This document shows positions 22,857 to 34,414 of a stretch of 64,000 bases of DNA, piece by piece. The notes beneath the pieces were generated by a model that worked only from the letters and a program-made list of their open reading frames with translations, was not told the origin of the DNA and searched no databases. The position numbers were made by a program, and so were the translations under genes. Origin of the DNA: Dreissena polymorpha (taxonomy: Eukaryota; Mollusca; Bivalvia; Myida; Dreissenidae). The DNA lies in contig NC_068363.1 of NCBI RefSeq assembly GCF_020536995.1, forward strand, positions 4,342,094 to 4,406,093. Direction: 5' to 3'. The number at the start of each line of letters is the position of its first letter. The stretch's first letter is position 1.

Positions 22857-25056
22857 TTATGTCCCCCACTATAGTAGTGGGGGACATATTGTTTTTGCCC
22901 TGTCTGTTGGTCTGTCTGTTGGTCTGTCTGTGTGCTTGCGCCAACTTTAACATTTTGCAATAACTTTTGCTATATTGAAGATAGCAACTTCATATTTGGC
23001 ATGCATGTGTATCTCATGAAGCTGCACATTTTGAGTGGTGAAAGGTCAAGGTCATCCTTCAAGGTCAGAGGTCAAATATATGTGGCCAATATCGCTCATT
23101 TTATGAGTACTTTTGCAATATTGAAGATAGCAACTTGATATTTGGCATGCATGTGCATCTCATAGAGCTGCACATTTTGAGTGGTGAAAGGTCAAGGTCA
23201 AGGTCATCCTTCAAGGTCAGAGGTCAAATATATGTGGCCCAAATCGCTTATTTTATAAATACTTTTGCAATACTGAAGATAGCAACTTGATATTTGGCAT
23301 GCATGTGCATTTCATGGAGCTGCACATTTTGAGTGGTGAAAGGTCAAGGTCAAGGTCATCCTTCAAGGTCAGAGGTCAAATATATGTGGCCCAAATCGCT
23401 TATTTTATAAATACTTTTGCAATATTAAAGATAGCAACTTGATATTTGGCATGCATGTGCATCTCATGGAGCTGCACATTTTGAGTGGTGAAAGGTCAAG
23501 GTCATCTTTCAAGGTCAGAGGTCAAATATATGTGGCCAGAATTGCTCATTGTATGAATAATTTTGCAATATTAAAGATAGCAACTTGATATTTGGCATGC
23601 ATGTGCATCTCATGGAGCTGCACATTTTGAGTGGTGAAAGGTCAAGGTCATCCTTCAAGGTCAGAGGTCAAATATATGTGGCCCAAATCGCTTTATTTTA
23701 TAAATACTTTTGCAATATTGAAGATAGCAACTTGATATTTGGCATGCATGTGCATCTCATAGAGCTGCACATTTTGAGTGGTGAAAGGTTAAGGTCAAGG
23801 TCATCCTTCAAGGTCAGAGGTCAAATATATGTGGCCCAAATCGCTTATTTTATAAATACTTTTGCAATATTGAAGATAGCAACTTGATATTTGGCATGCA
23901 TGTGCATCTCATGGAGCTGCACATTTTGAGTGGTGAAAGGTCAAGGTCATCCTTCAAGGTCAGAGGTCAAATATATGTGGCCAGAATTGCTCATTTTATG
24001 AATACTTTTGCAATATTGAAGATAGCAACTTGATATTTGGCATGCATGTGTATCTCATGGAGCTGCACATTTTGAGTGGTAAAGGTCAAGGTCAAGGTCA
24101 TCCTTCAAGGTCAGAGGTCAAATATATGTGGCCCAAATCGCTTATTTTATAAATACTTTTGCAATATTAAAGATAGCAACTTGATATTTGGCATGCATGT
24201 GCATCTCATGGAGCTGCACATTTTGAGTGGTGAAAGGTCAAGGTCATCTTTCAAGGTCAGAGGTCAAATATATGTGGCCAGAATTGCTCATTGTATGAAT
24301 AATTTTGCAATATTAAAGATAGCAACTTGATATTTGGCATGCATGTGCATCTCATGGAGCTGCACATTTTGAGTGGTGAAAGGTCAAGGTCATCCTTCAA
24401 GGTCAGAGGTCAAATATATGTGGCCCAAATCGCTTTATTTTATAAATACTTTTGCAATATTGAAGATAGCAACTTGATATTTGGCATGCATGTGCATCTC
24501 ATAGAGCTGCACATTTTGAGTGGTGAAAGGTTAAGGTCAAGGTCATCCTTCAAGGTCAGAGGTCAAATATATGTGGCCCAAATCGCTTATTTTATAAATA
24601 CTTTTGCAATATTGAAGATAGCAACTTGATATTTGGCATGCATGTGCATCTCATGGAGCTGCACATTTTGAGTGGTGAAAGGTCAAGGTCATCCTTCAAG
24701 GTCAGAGGTCAAATATATGTGGCCAGAATTGCTCATTTTATGAATACTTTTGCAATATTGAAGATAGCAACTTGATATTTGGCATGCATGTGCATCTCAT
24801 GGAGCTGCACATTTTGAGTGGTGAAAGGTCAAGGTCATCCTTCAAGGTCAGAGGTCAAATATATGTTGCTCAAATAGCTTATTTTATGAACACTTTGCAA
24901 TATTGAAGATAGCAACTTGATATTCGGCATGCATGTGTATCTCATGGAGCTGCACATTTTGAGTGGTGAAAGGTCAAGGTCATCCTTCACAAGGTCAAGG
25001 TCATCCTACAAGGTCAAACATCATATAGGGGGTTTCACAAACACATCTTGTTTTTA
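22857..25056 (+). mobile_element. GTCCCCC-hairpin element with 14 tandem units
   Basis: It starts ATGTCCCCCACTATAG, closing to GTGGGGGACATATTG, then tctgttggtctgtctg. Fourteen units of about 143-156 bp follow; the ggcatgcatgtg markers run from 22998 to 24926. Each unit has tttgcaatattgaagatagc, gagctgcacattttgag and a run of AGGTCA words. It ends gggggtttcacaaac, then acatcttgttttt. Thirteen units contain AGGTCAGAGGTCA. A block of about 600 bp (from about 23402) recurs identically 742 bp downstream. Long frames here are artefacts of the array. Confidence 0.9.
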
Positions 25057-25599
25057 TTTTTAAACTTCCATTTCATAAATGTTTTTTTTTGATAAACGTC
25101 GTCAATTGTATATAGATTTCTAGCTAGCTAGTTTGAAAAACATTTAGGCAAATATTACTCATGTGAGATAAAATGCAAATAATTAATAAAATATTCCTTT
25201 TTAATCAGTATGTTGGTTTATCGGTCAATAACAATATCACTTTGAACATTGAATTATTGAAAAGTTATAACTAACATTAAATGTTCTCCGAACAAATGAT
25301 TCATAACACATATAACAGATTGATAGGAAGATATGAACAAATTAAGGTTGCTAGGTTGCCCGCCTAGAATGGTCCTGTTAGTATGGAAGTACTTGATATC
25401 TAAATTTATTAGCCTTTGAATGTTGTAAAGACAAAAAATATTTTATGAAAACTCTCAAAGTGTAGAATTATTTTGCATTTAGTAAAAGAGCAACATATAA
25501 CCCTGAAGTGGCTGACAAGAACTTGTGGCTGAATACAAATAAAAAGAGGCATTATGCTTCTTGAAAATAAAAGTAAACATCATTATAATAAATTATTGG

Positions 25600-26110
25600 T
25601 TATTTATCTACATAACACTTTTTTTATAATAATATTATTAATTAAATTTGTGCTTAAACATTTTTAAAAAGTCAACCTTAAATTTGTTTTGTTTATCAGC
25701 TTCTGCCACATGAAGTTCAGACTTTTCAATTAACGCAGTATCTGATGTTTTTTTTGACAGCTTCTATATCAATATCAATATCAGACTCATCATGGTTTGA
25801 CTCAAGGTCACTTTCATCACAGGAGTTTGAAATTCTATCAATATAGCTAATCTAATGGCTAAATAAAAAAATATACTCCTATATAGTATAAAGACTAGTC
25901 TTATACTATATTGGTGTATAATTTTTTTATTAAGCCATTAGATTAGAATTTTAAACTCCTGTGCTTTCATAATCATGTACCACATCAAACAAATCTTGAG
26001 TAGATCTAGCGGGGTGAGAAGTTTCAAAATAAAGTTCATTTACATTCGATAAATCATAAAAACGAAGTGTCCTGGTCTTGTGAAATTTCACATGGAATAG
26101 TGTTGGTGTT
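25600..26110 (-). pseudogene. Coding-like remnant of unknown identity, split by a MITE
   Basis: On the minus strand, sequence on both sides of the palindromic MITE at 25818-25963 reads as acidic, coding-like protein (for example NVNELYFETSHPARS on the upstream side). The family is not recognised; it could be a decayed transposon protein or an old host exon. It is broken, with at least two breaks including the MITE, and is treated as a fossil. Confidence 0.4.
25818..25963. mobile_element. 146-bp near-perfect palindromic MITE with 7-bp target duplication
   Basis: The ends are CACAGGAGTTT and its inverse, and the inner arms are CTAATCTAATGGC...GCCATTAGATTAG around a central AGACTAGTCT. The flanks are ctttcat at 25811-25817 and ctttcat at 25964-25970, a clean 7-bp duplication, or 8 bp with one mismatch. 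The whole element would fold into one hairpin with a small bulge. A 7-8-bp duplication with a CAG-type end suggests hAT or P affinity. Confidence 0.8.
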
Positions 26111-26814
26111 AATAAATTGAGATATGATATTTTAAAGTCAAATTTAAATCTTCCACCATTTCATGTAAACAATTCAGTTGCTATCGTACAGTTTACTTCC
26201 GGGTCAAACTTGCGAGTCGCGAAAATTAATCACAAAGCCAAAATACACATATATATTTCACTTACCTATTTTAAGCATGTGGAAATATCATTTCTGAACC
26301 TTCTTCGATTGAAGACATCCATTAGTACACGATGTCATTTTGATTTACAGCGTTTAATAGCTATTGAAAATGAACACTACGAGACAGGTTGCGCTACCTG
26401 TGAACTGCACAAACGAAACAGTGTCTTTCAAGGGGAATAATTTGAATTAAATAAGCGGATTACAAACCACCAATTGTGCCATTGTTTAAAGGACATATTC
26501 ATGCTATATTGTGGAAATTTTCAAAGCATGTCATAAATTATGAGCCGAGAAATTGTATGAAAAAGACGAAATATCCAGCGCATTTTCGTACAAGATTTTT
26601 ATCTCGCGATTTCCCGACATAAACGTCAGCGTACACAAGACTGATTTTCGCTGACGACGTCACATATATGAATCTTCTGATCAAAAGTGTTATTTTTAGT
26701 GAATAGAGGAAATACATTTTCAAGAATAAACAATATAATTATAAATGTTTTGGTGAAGTGCATCATGGTATTATCATATTCATAGTACCAGTTTTGGTCT
26801 AAAAATCCAATAAC
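26111..26814. other. Non-coding stretch, nothing firm
   Basis: A plus-strand frame is open at 26117-26440, but it lacks splice signals, a domain or coding-like composition. A CGACGTCAC word (CRE-like) lies at about 26653. No element ends were found. Confidence 0.4.
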
Positions 26815-26817
26815 ATT

Positions 26818-28119
26818 TTTAGCTCATCTATTTTTTGAAAAAAAATTATGAGCTATTGTCATCACCTTGGCGTCGGCGTCGGCCTTGGCGTCGGCGTCCG
26901 GTTAAGTTTTGCGTTTAGGTCCACTTTTCTCAGAAAGTATCAATGCTATTGCATTCAAACTTGGTACACTTACTTACTATCATGAGGGGACTGGGCAGGC
27001 AAAGTTAGATAACTCTGGCGTGCATTTTGACAGAATTATGTGCCCTTTTTATACTTAGAAAATTGAAAATTTTGGTTAAGTTTTGCGTTTAGGTCCACTT
27101 TTCTCAGTGAGTATCAATGCTATTGCATTCAAACTTGGTACACTTACTTACTATCATGAGGGGACTGGGCAGGCAAAGTTAGATAACTCTGGCATGCATT
27201 TTGACAGAATTATGTGCCCTTTTTATACTTAGAAAATTGAAAATTTTGGTTAAGTTTTGTGTTTAGGTCCATTTTATTCCTTAAGCATCAAAGCTATTGC
27301 TTTCATACTTGCAACACTTACTAACTTTCATAAGGGGACTGTGCAGGCAAAGTAATGTAACTCTGACTGGCATTTTGACAGAATTATGTGCCCTTTTTAT
27401 ACTTAGAAAATTGAAAATTTGATTAAGTTTTGTGTTTAGGTCCACTTTATTCCTACAGTATCAAAGCTATTGCTTTCATACTTGCAACACTTATTAACTA
27501 TCATAAGGGGACCGTGCAGGCAAAGTTATGTAACTCTGACTGGCATTTGGACGGAATTATGGGCCCTTTATACTTAGAAAATTGAAAATTTGGTTAAGAT
27601 TTATGTTTTGGTCCACTTTACCCCTAAAGTATCATAGATATTGCTTTCATACTTGGAACACTCAAAAACTATCATAAGGGTACAGTAAAAGGACAAGTTG
27701 CATAACTCTGGTTGTCATTGTTACGGAATTATGGCCCTTTTTTGACTTAGTAACTTTTAATATATGGTTAAATTTTGTGTTTCAATCCACTTTACTTCTT
27801 AAGTATCAAGGCTATTGCTTTCAAGCTTCAAATACTTTCATGCTATCATGAGGTTACTGTACCTGGCAAGTTGAATTTTACCTTGACCTTTGAATGACCT
27901 TGACTCTCAAGGTCAAATGATTAAATTTTGCTTAAATTGCCATAACTTCTTTATTTATGATTAGATTTGATTGATACTTTGACGAAACTACTCTTACCTG
28001 ACATACCACAATAGACTCCACCCAAACCGTCCCCCGTGCCCTCCCCCCCTCCCCCCCTCCCCCCCACCTCCCCCCTCCCCGCCCCTATTTTTTTTTTTTT
28101 TTTTTCACCCCCCCCCCAA

Positions 28120-28150
<31 letters not shown>

Positions 28151-28284
28151 CAGTTCACAAATTACCACCACACCCTCACACTATACCCCACCCCCCCATT
28201 TTTTTTTTTTAAACGGTTATGTTTGAAATACCGTCCAACCATCGCACCCAAAAAATCCCCCCCCCCCATCCCCCATCGCTCTTC

Positions 28285-28320
<36 letters not shown>

Positions 28321-28513
28321 CCCCCGAATTATTATTTTTTTTTTTTTTTCGCTTTTTTGGAAGATAATGTAATAAATGTCCACAACCCCACACTATACAC
28401 CCCTCTTCACTCCACCCCTCCCTCCTTTGTTATTGAAAATGAGAGTCCCTTCACCTTTAAAAAGAAAATAGATGAGCGGTCTGCACCCGCAAGGCGGTGC
28501 TCTTGTTTAAATT
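26818..28513 (+). mobile_element. AGCTCATCTATT-hairpin element with about 7 tandem units
   Basis: It starts tttttagctcatctatttt, closing to aattatgagct, then the ggcgtcggcgtcgg tract. About seven units of about 155-175 bp follow, beginning ggttaagttttg and carrying taggtccactttat, gctattgcttt, cttggtacacttac and gaattatg(g/t)gcccttt. The first two units are nearly identical. The 3' end is a GCACCCGCAAGGCGGTGC hairpin then tcttgttt. Between the last unit and the 3' hairpin lies the homopolymer cluster at 28019-28345. Confidence 0.8.
28019..28345. repeat. Homopolymer cluster (C-runs to C34, T-runs over 20)
   Basis: Alternating C-rich and T-rich runs include 34 consecutive C at 28286-28319 and T-runs at about 28089-28105 and 28120-28145. 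The minus strand is strongly G-quadruplex prone. Such a cluster is also prone to sequencing and assembly error, so exact run lengths are uncertain. Confidence 0.9.
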
Positions 28514-28529
28514 TCATAACCCCTTGCTG

Positions 28530-28875
28530 CAAAAAAAAAATCATGAAAAATAGAATTTTCAGAGTAACCAATTAAAATAAAATAAAAAATGCTTTATTAG
28601 ACCCTAAATATTATTTTTGCAATCATTTTTCATCAATTACATATGTTTAAAAAAATTATTGTTTCATGCTACTCATTATTATATCTCAATTCTATTTTAA
28701 TTTAATCTTGTCAAACATACTAAATTATGAAATAAGCAATGAATATAGTGCAAACATGTACAAATGTAATAATTAGATAGTAAGTAAAAAATCCCCCAAA
28801 AAGGGAAAACGCCGCGAAAATTCCCCCTGCTATGGGTAGCGACCCACTTCCCCTAAAATGGATTGAGGGCCCTTT
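28530..28875 (-). mobile_element. CAGGGCCCTCA-family MITE, degraded copy
   Basis: On the minus strand it contains gggccctcaatccatttta, ggggaagtgggtcgctacc, ttcgcggcgttttcccttt and gtacatgtttgcactatattcatt. These match 42019-42376 and 34121-34390. The outer CAGG is not intact at this end. Confidence 0.7.
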
Positions 28876-28884
28876 TGCTGCCAA

Positions 28885-29017
28885 AAAAATCATGAAAAAT
28901 ATAATTTTCAAAGAAATCCTTTAAAACAAAAAGAAAATGCCTTCTTAAACCTTAAATATTATTCCTGCAAGCATTTTACATCAATTATTTATGTTTGAAA
29001 AAAATCATTGGTTCATG
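28885..29017 (+). repeat. Direct repeat of 28545-28670
   Basis: Both blocks contain tcatgaaaaata(g/t)aattttca, ttaaaccttaaatattatt, gcaa(t/g)catttt and catcaattattatgttt-type wording, then attg(g/t)ttcatgcta. They flank the MITE region at about 28670-28875 and look like a large duplication of its surroundings. Confidence 0.6.
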
Positions 29018-29110
29018 CTAGCGGAGGATACCGACGATAGTCGATGTATCCCGATTGAGACCCCCTGTTTTCACACACGTCCAAGATGGCGGCAAGCAGA
29101 CGAGAAATTT
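29018..29110 (+). repeat. Dispersed repeat Y, copy 2, with a YY1-type motif
   Basis: The phrases gataccgacgatagtcgatg, tatcccgattgag and cctgttttcacacac match 50349-50404. It continues into CCAAGATGGCGGC at 29091-29103, a perfect YY1-type core also seen in some retroelement promoters and animal TATA-less promoters. No ORF follows. Confidence 0.6.
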
Positions 29111-29665
29111 ACGATTAGCGGCGAAAATGATAAATAAGATTCAAATTAACAACGGATATCATATGGTTATTATGGAATAATTTAATTAATGCGTGTGACA
29201 ATTAACGCAAATTACTACGTTTGAAATAAAAAACAACAAAATAATATTTATTAGAAATCTTCACAGTGACTGTGCGTCATGGAAACCGGTGTTGGAAAAA
29301 TTGGAGTGCAGTCTACTCACAAAGTTAAAGCATTTAAGATGAGTATCGTTCGAAAATGGAAAGAGACAAACATGATTTGATTTATATGTTAGTGGATCTG
29401 TGTATTCTCAGATTCGTATGCATATTCTGCTTTATTATGTTTGTCACGCTGTACAGTTTACTGAAATAGCATTGAACTGAGGATGTAAAGTGCAACTGCA
29501 AGATATTGAAAGGTAAACAAATTAAATGTATTATTTTAACTCCATTTAATACATCATTAACACAGCAAAAACACTAAAGTGTATTTGTTCATGTTTTCAC
29601 CATATGATATTTAATATAAAAAAAAAATCTGAATTAAATTAATACTCTTGAAGAGGTTATGATTA
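29111..29665. other. Non-coding stretch, nothing recognised
   Basis: AT-rich, with no exon, TIR or array. It may be the downstream part of repeat Y, since the other copies are cut before this point. Confidence 0.4.
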
Positions 29666-30872
29666 CACTACGCGACCCGTGATTTTTGCCTAATTTGCGG
29701 AGTCAAGGCGGGCATTTTGCTTTTTGGGTGTAAAATCACCGCGATTTCACGTGGCTCGTCACTCCGACGTCGCGCGAGAGCAAGATAATCTTCGCGCTAA
29801 ATCCCCTCAATGTTGTGGTGATTCGCTGCAATTCGCCGCAATTCGCCGTGATCGCAGTGGATATCGGTGACATCGATGATTCGCCAATTCATGCATATAA
29901 ACCGAATCGTATCGATAACTGTATACATAACGCTTTTCTAATGTTCACAATTATCAAATAATCCAACATAATTGCAACATCACTTACGAAAAATAATATT
30001 AAACATTTATGTCGGTAAATATGTTTGAGAATTTCATTTACAGAACTATATGACTACACCATTTTTCAGAAGTGTAAAGAGTACAGTGCATAATGTGGAA
30101 CACAGCTTTCATTGGATGAGCGAATTTAAAAAAACGTTTTATTGCGTCATATGCCATCATGTAAAAAACGTGTTCCTCCTGGAAATTGTGCTGTAAATGC
30201 ATAATATTTTTTTGACACGTAAAGCGTTGTAACAAATTAATATACAATTCAAAACAATTATACCATAAGTATAAATGTTCCGTTAAATTCCCAAATGAGA
30301 ATAATAATTTAATAATTTATAATCCGAAACACACTTCTGATGTTTTAATGTTAACACGACGTTTACAAATGCTTCCAATATAGCCATCATGTATATTTCG
30401 AAAATTATGCGGCAATGTACAAGGTCAAGGTATTGAGTGTGCAAGTATTTTTTTTTTTATACAAACTGCGTAGCGCAGAGAACATTGAATTCTGTTGACT
30501 TCGGTTAAATGTTTCTTTCGTATTTTTAAAACAGTTATATCGCCAACAATTTGATATTTCTTTTAAAGTCAAATCAAACACACCGTATCCGTATCGTTAC
30601 TGATAGAAGTAAAACATAATACCTTGACTTGTATAGTTTTTTGTTGTGAGAGACCATCTGAGTAAACGCCGAAAAATATATACAAACTGTTATTTTTTGT
30701 CAATGCCCTTTGATCCATTATCGCACTTAATTGGCAGCGCCATCTTGTTGTTTCTGTGATTGTCACATCTTTTCACAGTTTGAACACATACAAAGAGTGC
30801 CAATTAGACACTAGACGAACACTATCACCCGCTGGACAGTACACAATAAATAATCAAATGTTGAGGGTTTTT

Positions 30873-31473
30873 ATCCCCCGCCAGAGGCGGAGGGATATTG
30901 TTTTGGCGTTGTCCGTCCGTCCGTCCAGCTGTCCGTCCGTCCGTCCGTCCGGCACTTTTTTGTCCGGAGCCATATCTTGGAAGTTCTTTGGTGGATTTCA
31001 TTTAAACTTGGTATGGCCCTTTGTATCTTGAAAAAATGCTTTTTAGTGTCCGGAGCCATATCTTGGAAGTTCTTTGGCGGATTTCATTGAAACTTGGTAT
31101 GAGTATATATATGCATAAGAGGATGATGCACGCCAAATGGCATTGTACACCATCTGTTAAAAACAGACTTATGGCACTTTGTATCTTGAAAAAATGCTTT
31201 TTACTATAGGCACTTTTGTGTCTGGAGCCATATCTTGGAAGTGCTTTGGCGGATTTCATTTAAACTTGGTATGAGTATATATATGCATAGGCGGAGGGAT
31301 ATTGTTTTGGCGTTGTCCGTCCGTCCGTCCATCCGTCCGTCTTCCTTTGTCTTAGTTTTGTGTTATTGTCCTCCGTCCGTCCATCTATCATTATGTTCAT
31401 CCGTCCAATTTGCACCCATCCTCAAACAAAGCATATGTTGCGGGGGATACCTTGGGCCTTTCAGGCCCTCTTG
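30873..31473 (+). mobile_element. ATCCCCCGCC-hairpin element nested in copy 2
   Basis: It starts ATCCCCCGCCAGAGGCGGAG, then gggatattgttttggcg, then tandem gtccgtccgtcc. Body phrases are tgtc(c/t)ggagccatatcttgg, cggatttcatt and aacttggtat. A second start (ggcggagggatattg) at 31290 shows a partial internal dimer. It ends TTGGGCCTTTCAGGCCC then tcttgttt. In copies 1 and 3 the site is a T-run (gggtttttgttttt), and the insertion splits it with no visible target duplication. Confidence 0.8.
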
Positions 31474-31525
31474 TTTGTTTTGTGTGTGAAAACCCAGAGA
31501 GATGCATGTACATTATACATCATCA

Positions 31526-32023
31526 AAGTTTCAAAGTTTATTGGCAATCGGCAATAGAAACATGCCTTTAGCCATTTACAACATAATTATGGCAAAGACA
31601 AAAAGAACGGTTAAGTAATATCATCACACACCACAAAGTACACATATAAATATTCAAGCATAATATACATGCATATATAAAATGTATTTATGTAACGAAA
31701 CGTTGATATATAACATAGCTTCTTTTAGGTATTTACAAATTCCTAATATTTTATTTATTTTTTTCGATGTCATAGTAGTTTGGAATAAATTTAAGGTAGG
31801 CCAAGAGATGTGCCCAATAAATTTCAATCTTAAGTGTCTATAATTGTCACAACAAAGTAGGAAGTGATACTCAGATTCAACAACGTTCATATTGCAGAAT
31901 CAACAAAGTCTCTGATCACGATCAATACCTACGAATCTGCCCACTTTAATTTCTAGATGGTGCGATGATAGTCTAAAACGGGCAAATTGTTTCAGCAGGT
32001 CATTTTTTTGTATTTTTAACAAT
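31526..32023 (-). mobile_element. 5'-truncated LINE, 3' end of the reverse-transcriptase ORF
   Basis: On the minus strand the protein reads LLKQFARFRLSSHHLEIKVG, then DRDQRLC, then NVVESEYHFLLCC, then LKFIGHISWPTL. This is the order of the C-terminal, Cys-rich tail of non-LTR reverse transcriptases. One in-frame stop lies inside the Cys motif (between LC and FC), so it is dead. The 3' end carries aataaactttgaaactttga. TCATCA lies at both sides (31520-31525 and 32024-32029), and the uninterrupted host wording is seen in copies 1 and 3. Typical target-primed, truncated insertion. Confidence 0.8.
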
Positions 32024-33286
32024 TCATCATATTTATTGAACTCTATGAATGCTTAGTGCTTAGTGCTACGTTGATATACTCGTTTTTTTTCAGCAAAACA
32101 AACACAATGTTTAATGGCTTTAATATATAGGCAATGATGTAATAACAACATAATTATTATAAAACACGATGTCATAATAACATGTACTTAAAAATAGAAC
32201 AGTAATGCATTTCCGATTTCCGGCTTATCAAACATTGTGAATGTATGTACAACGCTCGGAAAGTAATGCGAGTAACACATGTTAACCGCATTGGAGCCTG
32301 AAACAGAAAATAAATAAGTTTAGCATAATTTAGTCCAAATAATTAGACGTAATCTACTGATTACATTTAAACTTTAAATGAAAGTGTTACTTAAACAATT
32401 TTCGTGGCGCGAATATTTTGCTTAACACTGTTAACAAAAGGGCTACACGTTATAATTCTTAATGAAATGCAAAAATAAGTATTAACATAATTAATAACGT
32501 CAATAAACACACACGGTAAGATCAAAGTTTAAAAGGAAAACTTATATCATATTTCTCGTAAATTACCAAATTATTAGTTTCGTCTAAATCAAATACCATG
32601 TATAGAGAAACAAGGTATTTATAACCGACCAATGACGAAACACTATGCAACTTTCAATTTACACAGTGCTACGCTACATGTATATGGCAACAATATGTAA
32701 TTTGAACAGTGGTAGTGTATTCGGGCCTAGAATATAATTGCTTGTAAGTTTTAATAAACATTCTGCTAATGCAATTAGTTAAATAATGTTTACATGTTAT
32801 GTTCCATTATTATTGCATGATCATTCTGCGCCGTTATATTAATTTGGAGCCGTTAAAGCTTCCGACATTACTTCATCAAGTTCATGTCGGAACATGAGTA
32901 TTTTAGCTAATACGCCCATTGTATACAACAACAACAAAAGCTTTATTATTGCAATGCATAATGTAAGTGTATACATATATGTTACATGTAATGTAGTGTA
33001 ACCCTCAACGTAAATCGCTAAAAAAGGGGGATTTGCGGTGATTCGCGCTGATTGCGCAACAGCGAGATACATCGTGCGACGGTCACCGAGACATCACCCA
33101 AATTTTCTTGTCGCTCGGTAACACCGCGATTTGTCACGTTGCATCGATTGCGGTGATGCTAGAATTGCGGCAAAAATCACGGGTCGCTTAGTGTAGATGG
33201 TGTATTTAAGAATCTATAGATTATTGCAATTTAATATGCATGTGGAAGGATATTAACTATATGCTGTCTTCATTGTAAGAAGACAT

Positions 33287-33803
33287 TAAAGGGATCTTTT
33301 CACGCTTTGGTAAATTGACAAAATTGAAAAAAGTTGTTTCAGATTCGCAAATTTTCGTTTTATTTATGATATTTGTGAGGAAACAGTAATACTGAACATT
33401 TACCATGGTCTTATATAGCCATTATATGCATCTTTTGACGATTTTAAAACCTAAAAATTATAAAGCGTTGCAACGCGAAACGATTGAATAATTTGGAGAG
33501 TTCTGTTTTTGTCGTTAAATTTTGTGAAACTACGAAGATTGCTTATATAATGTATAAAATACTTCAAAAATATATACTCGGCGGAATAGCTCAGTAGGCT
33601 AAAGCGTTTTTACTTCAGGACTCTGGCAGGACTCCAGGGATCACTGGTTAGAAACCTTGTCCGGGCATTGTTCTTTTCCTTTTTTTAATTTTATTCTTGA
33701 TTTTTTACTGGAGCTTTTACGATCCAATGTTTACATTTATCGATATAAAGCATTTAATGAATAAGTTAAAAAATGCCAAAATCTGTGAAAAGGCCCCTTT
33801 AAA
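33287..33803. mobile_element. TTAAAGGG-TIR element with an internal tRNA-like segment, copy 1
   Basis: The ends are TTAAAGGGATCTTTTCAC and the inverse of ctgtgaaaaggcccctttaaa. Body phrases are aatttggag(a/t)gttctgtt, actacga(a/t)gattgct and ccaatgtttacatttatc, shared with 43469-43999. The interior holds a tRNA-like stretch at 33578-33668. No protein is encoded. Confidence 0.75.
33578..33668 (+). tRNA. tRNA-like pseudogene (class II, Leu/Ser-like) inside a TIR element
   Basis: A-box-like TAGCTCAGTAGGCTAAAGCG is followed, after a long variable-arm-sized spacer, by the B-box-like GGTTAGAAACC. The outer bases tgcccgg-type and ccgggca can partly pair. The B box departs from GGTTCGAATCC, so it is probably not functional as a tRNA. 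It sits exactly where copy 2 has a more obvious tRNA-Leu-like head. Confidence 0.5.
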
Positions 33804-34120
33804 GCAGCACTTAATTATTCAAAAATGCTGTCAAATATGCACTTAACAATTTTAATTCTGTACTAATAATCATATTTATAATGCTTAATGTTTCCCAATT
33901 TCATGGTTTATCGCGCTAATTTTCCCAATCCGAATGGCACAGGCTGTAACAAAAAAAAGCAAAAAAAATCACTGCGGCTTTGTACGAGTGGATGAGGGTT
34001 TCCCGCCTTCTGTCAAAGTCTCATGTATTCTCCAACCTTCAAGCAAAAGAGTGAATTTCTGTTAAACATCAATGTTTTCCCTACCACATGCACAAAGAAA
34101 CATTCTAAAATGAAGTCATG
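33804..34120. other. Non-coding stretch, nothing recognised
   Basis: AT-rich, no feature seen. Confidence 0.5.
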
Positions 34121-34390
34121 CAGGGCCCTCAATCCATTTTAGGGGAAGCGGGTCGCTACCCTCATGAGGGGGGATTTTCACGGCGTTTCGCTTTTGGGGG
34201 GATTTTTTACTTACTCTCTTATTATTACATTTGAGCATGTTTGCACTATATTCATTTCTTTTTTCATTATTAAGTATGTTTGACAAGATTAAATTAAAAT
34301 AGAATTTAGATATAGTAATCATGAGACACATCTAATTAAAACAAAAAAAATTTATTTTTTATTTTAGGGGAAATTTTCTCCCAGAAGGGC
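34121..34390 (+). mobile_element. CAGGGCCCTCA-family MITE, right end missing
   Basis: It begins CAGGGCCCTCAATCCA, then gggaagcgggtcgctaccct, cacggcgtttcgc, ttgcactatattcatt and catgagacacatct. It is collinear with 42019-42290, and fades after gaaattttctccc without the inverted end. Confidence 0.75.
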
Positions 34391-34414
34391 TCCATCGAAA
34401 TCAAACAATAAGAA

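Larger units (their letters stand above)
29666..33193. mobile_element. CACTACG-TIR DNA transposon, copy 2 (carries two nested elements)
   Basis: The left end is CACTACGCGACCCGTGA and the right end is tcacgggtcgcttagtg. TA lies outside each end (29664-29665 and 33194-33195). Removing the two insertions (30873-31473 and 31526-32023) leaves about 2.4 kb collinear with copies 1 and 3 throughout. No transposase is visible. Confidence 0.85.

Noticed and set aside
22932-24629. Repeated 'GMHVHLMELHILSGERSRSSFKV' type frames
   Set aside because: The same peptide type recurs wherever the GTCCCC family occurs and derives from its AGGTCA-rich unit; it is not a protein family.
26117-26440. 107-codon plus-strand frame as a gene
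   Set aside because: No splice sites, domain or coding-like composition; chance frame.
28162-28575. Proline-rich and glycine-rich frames
   Set aside because: Translations of C and T homopolymer runs.
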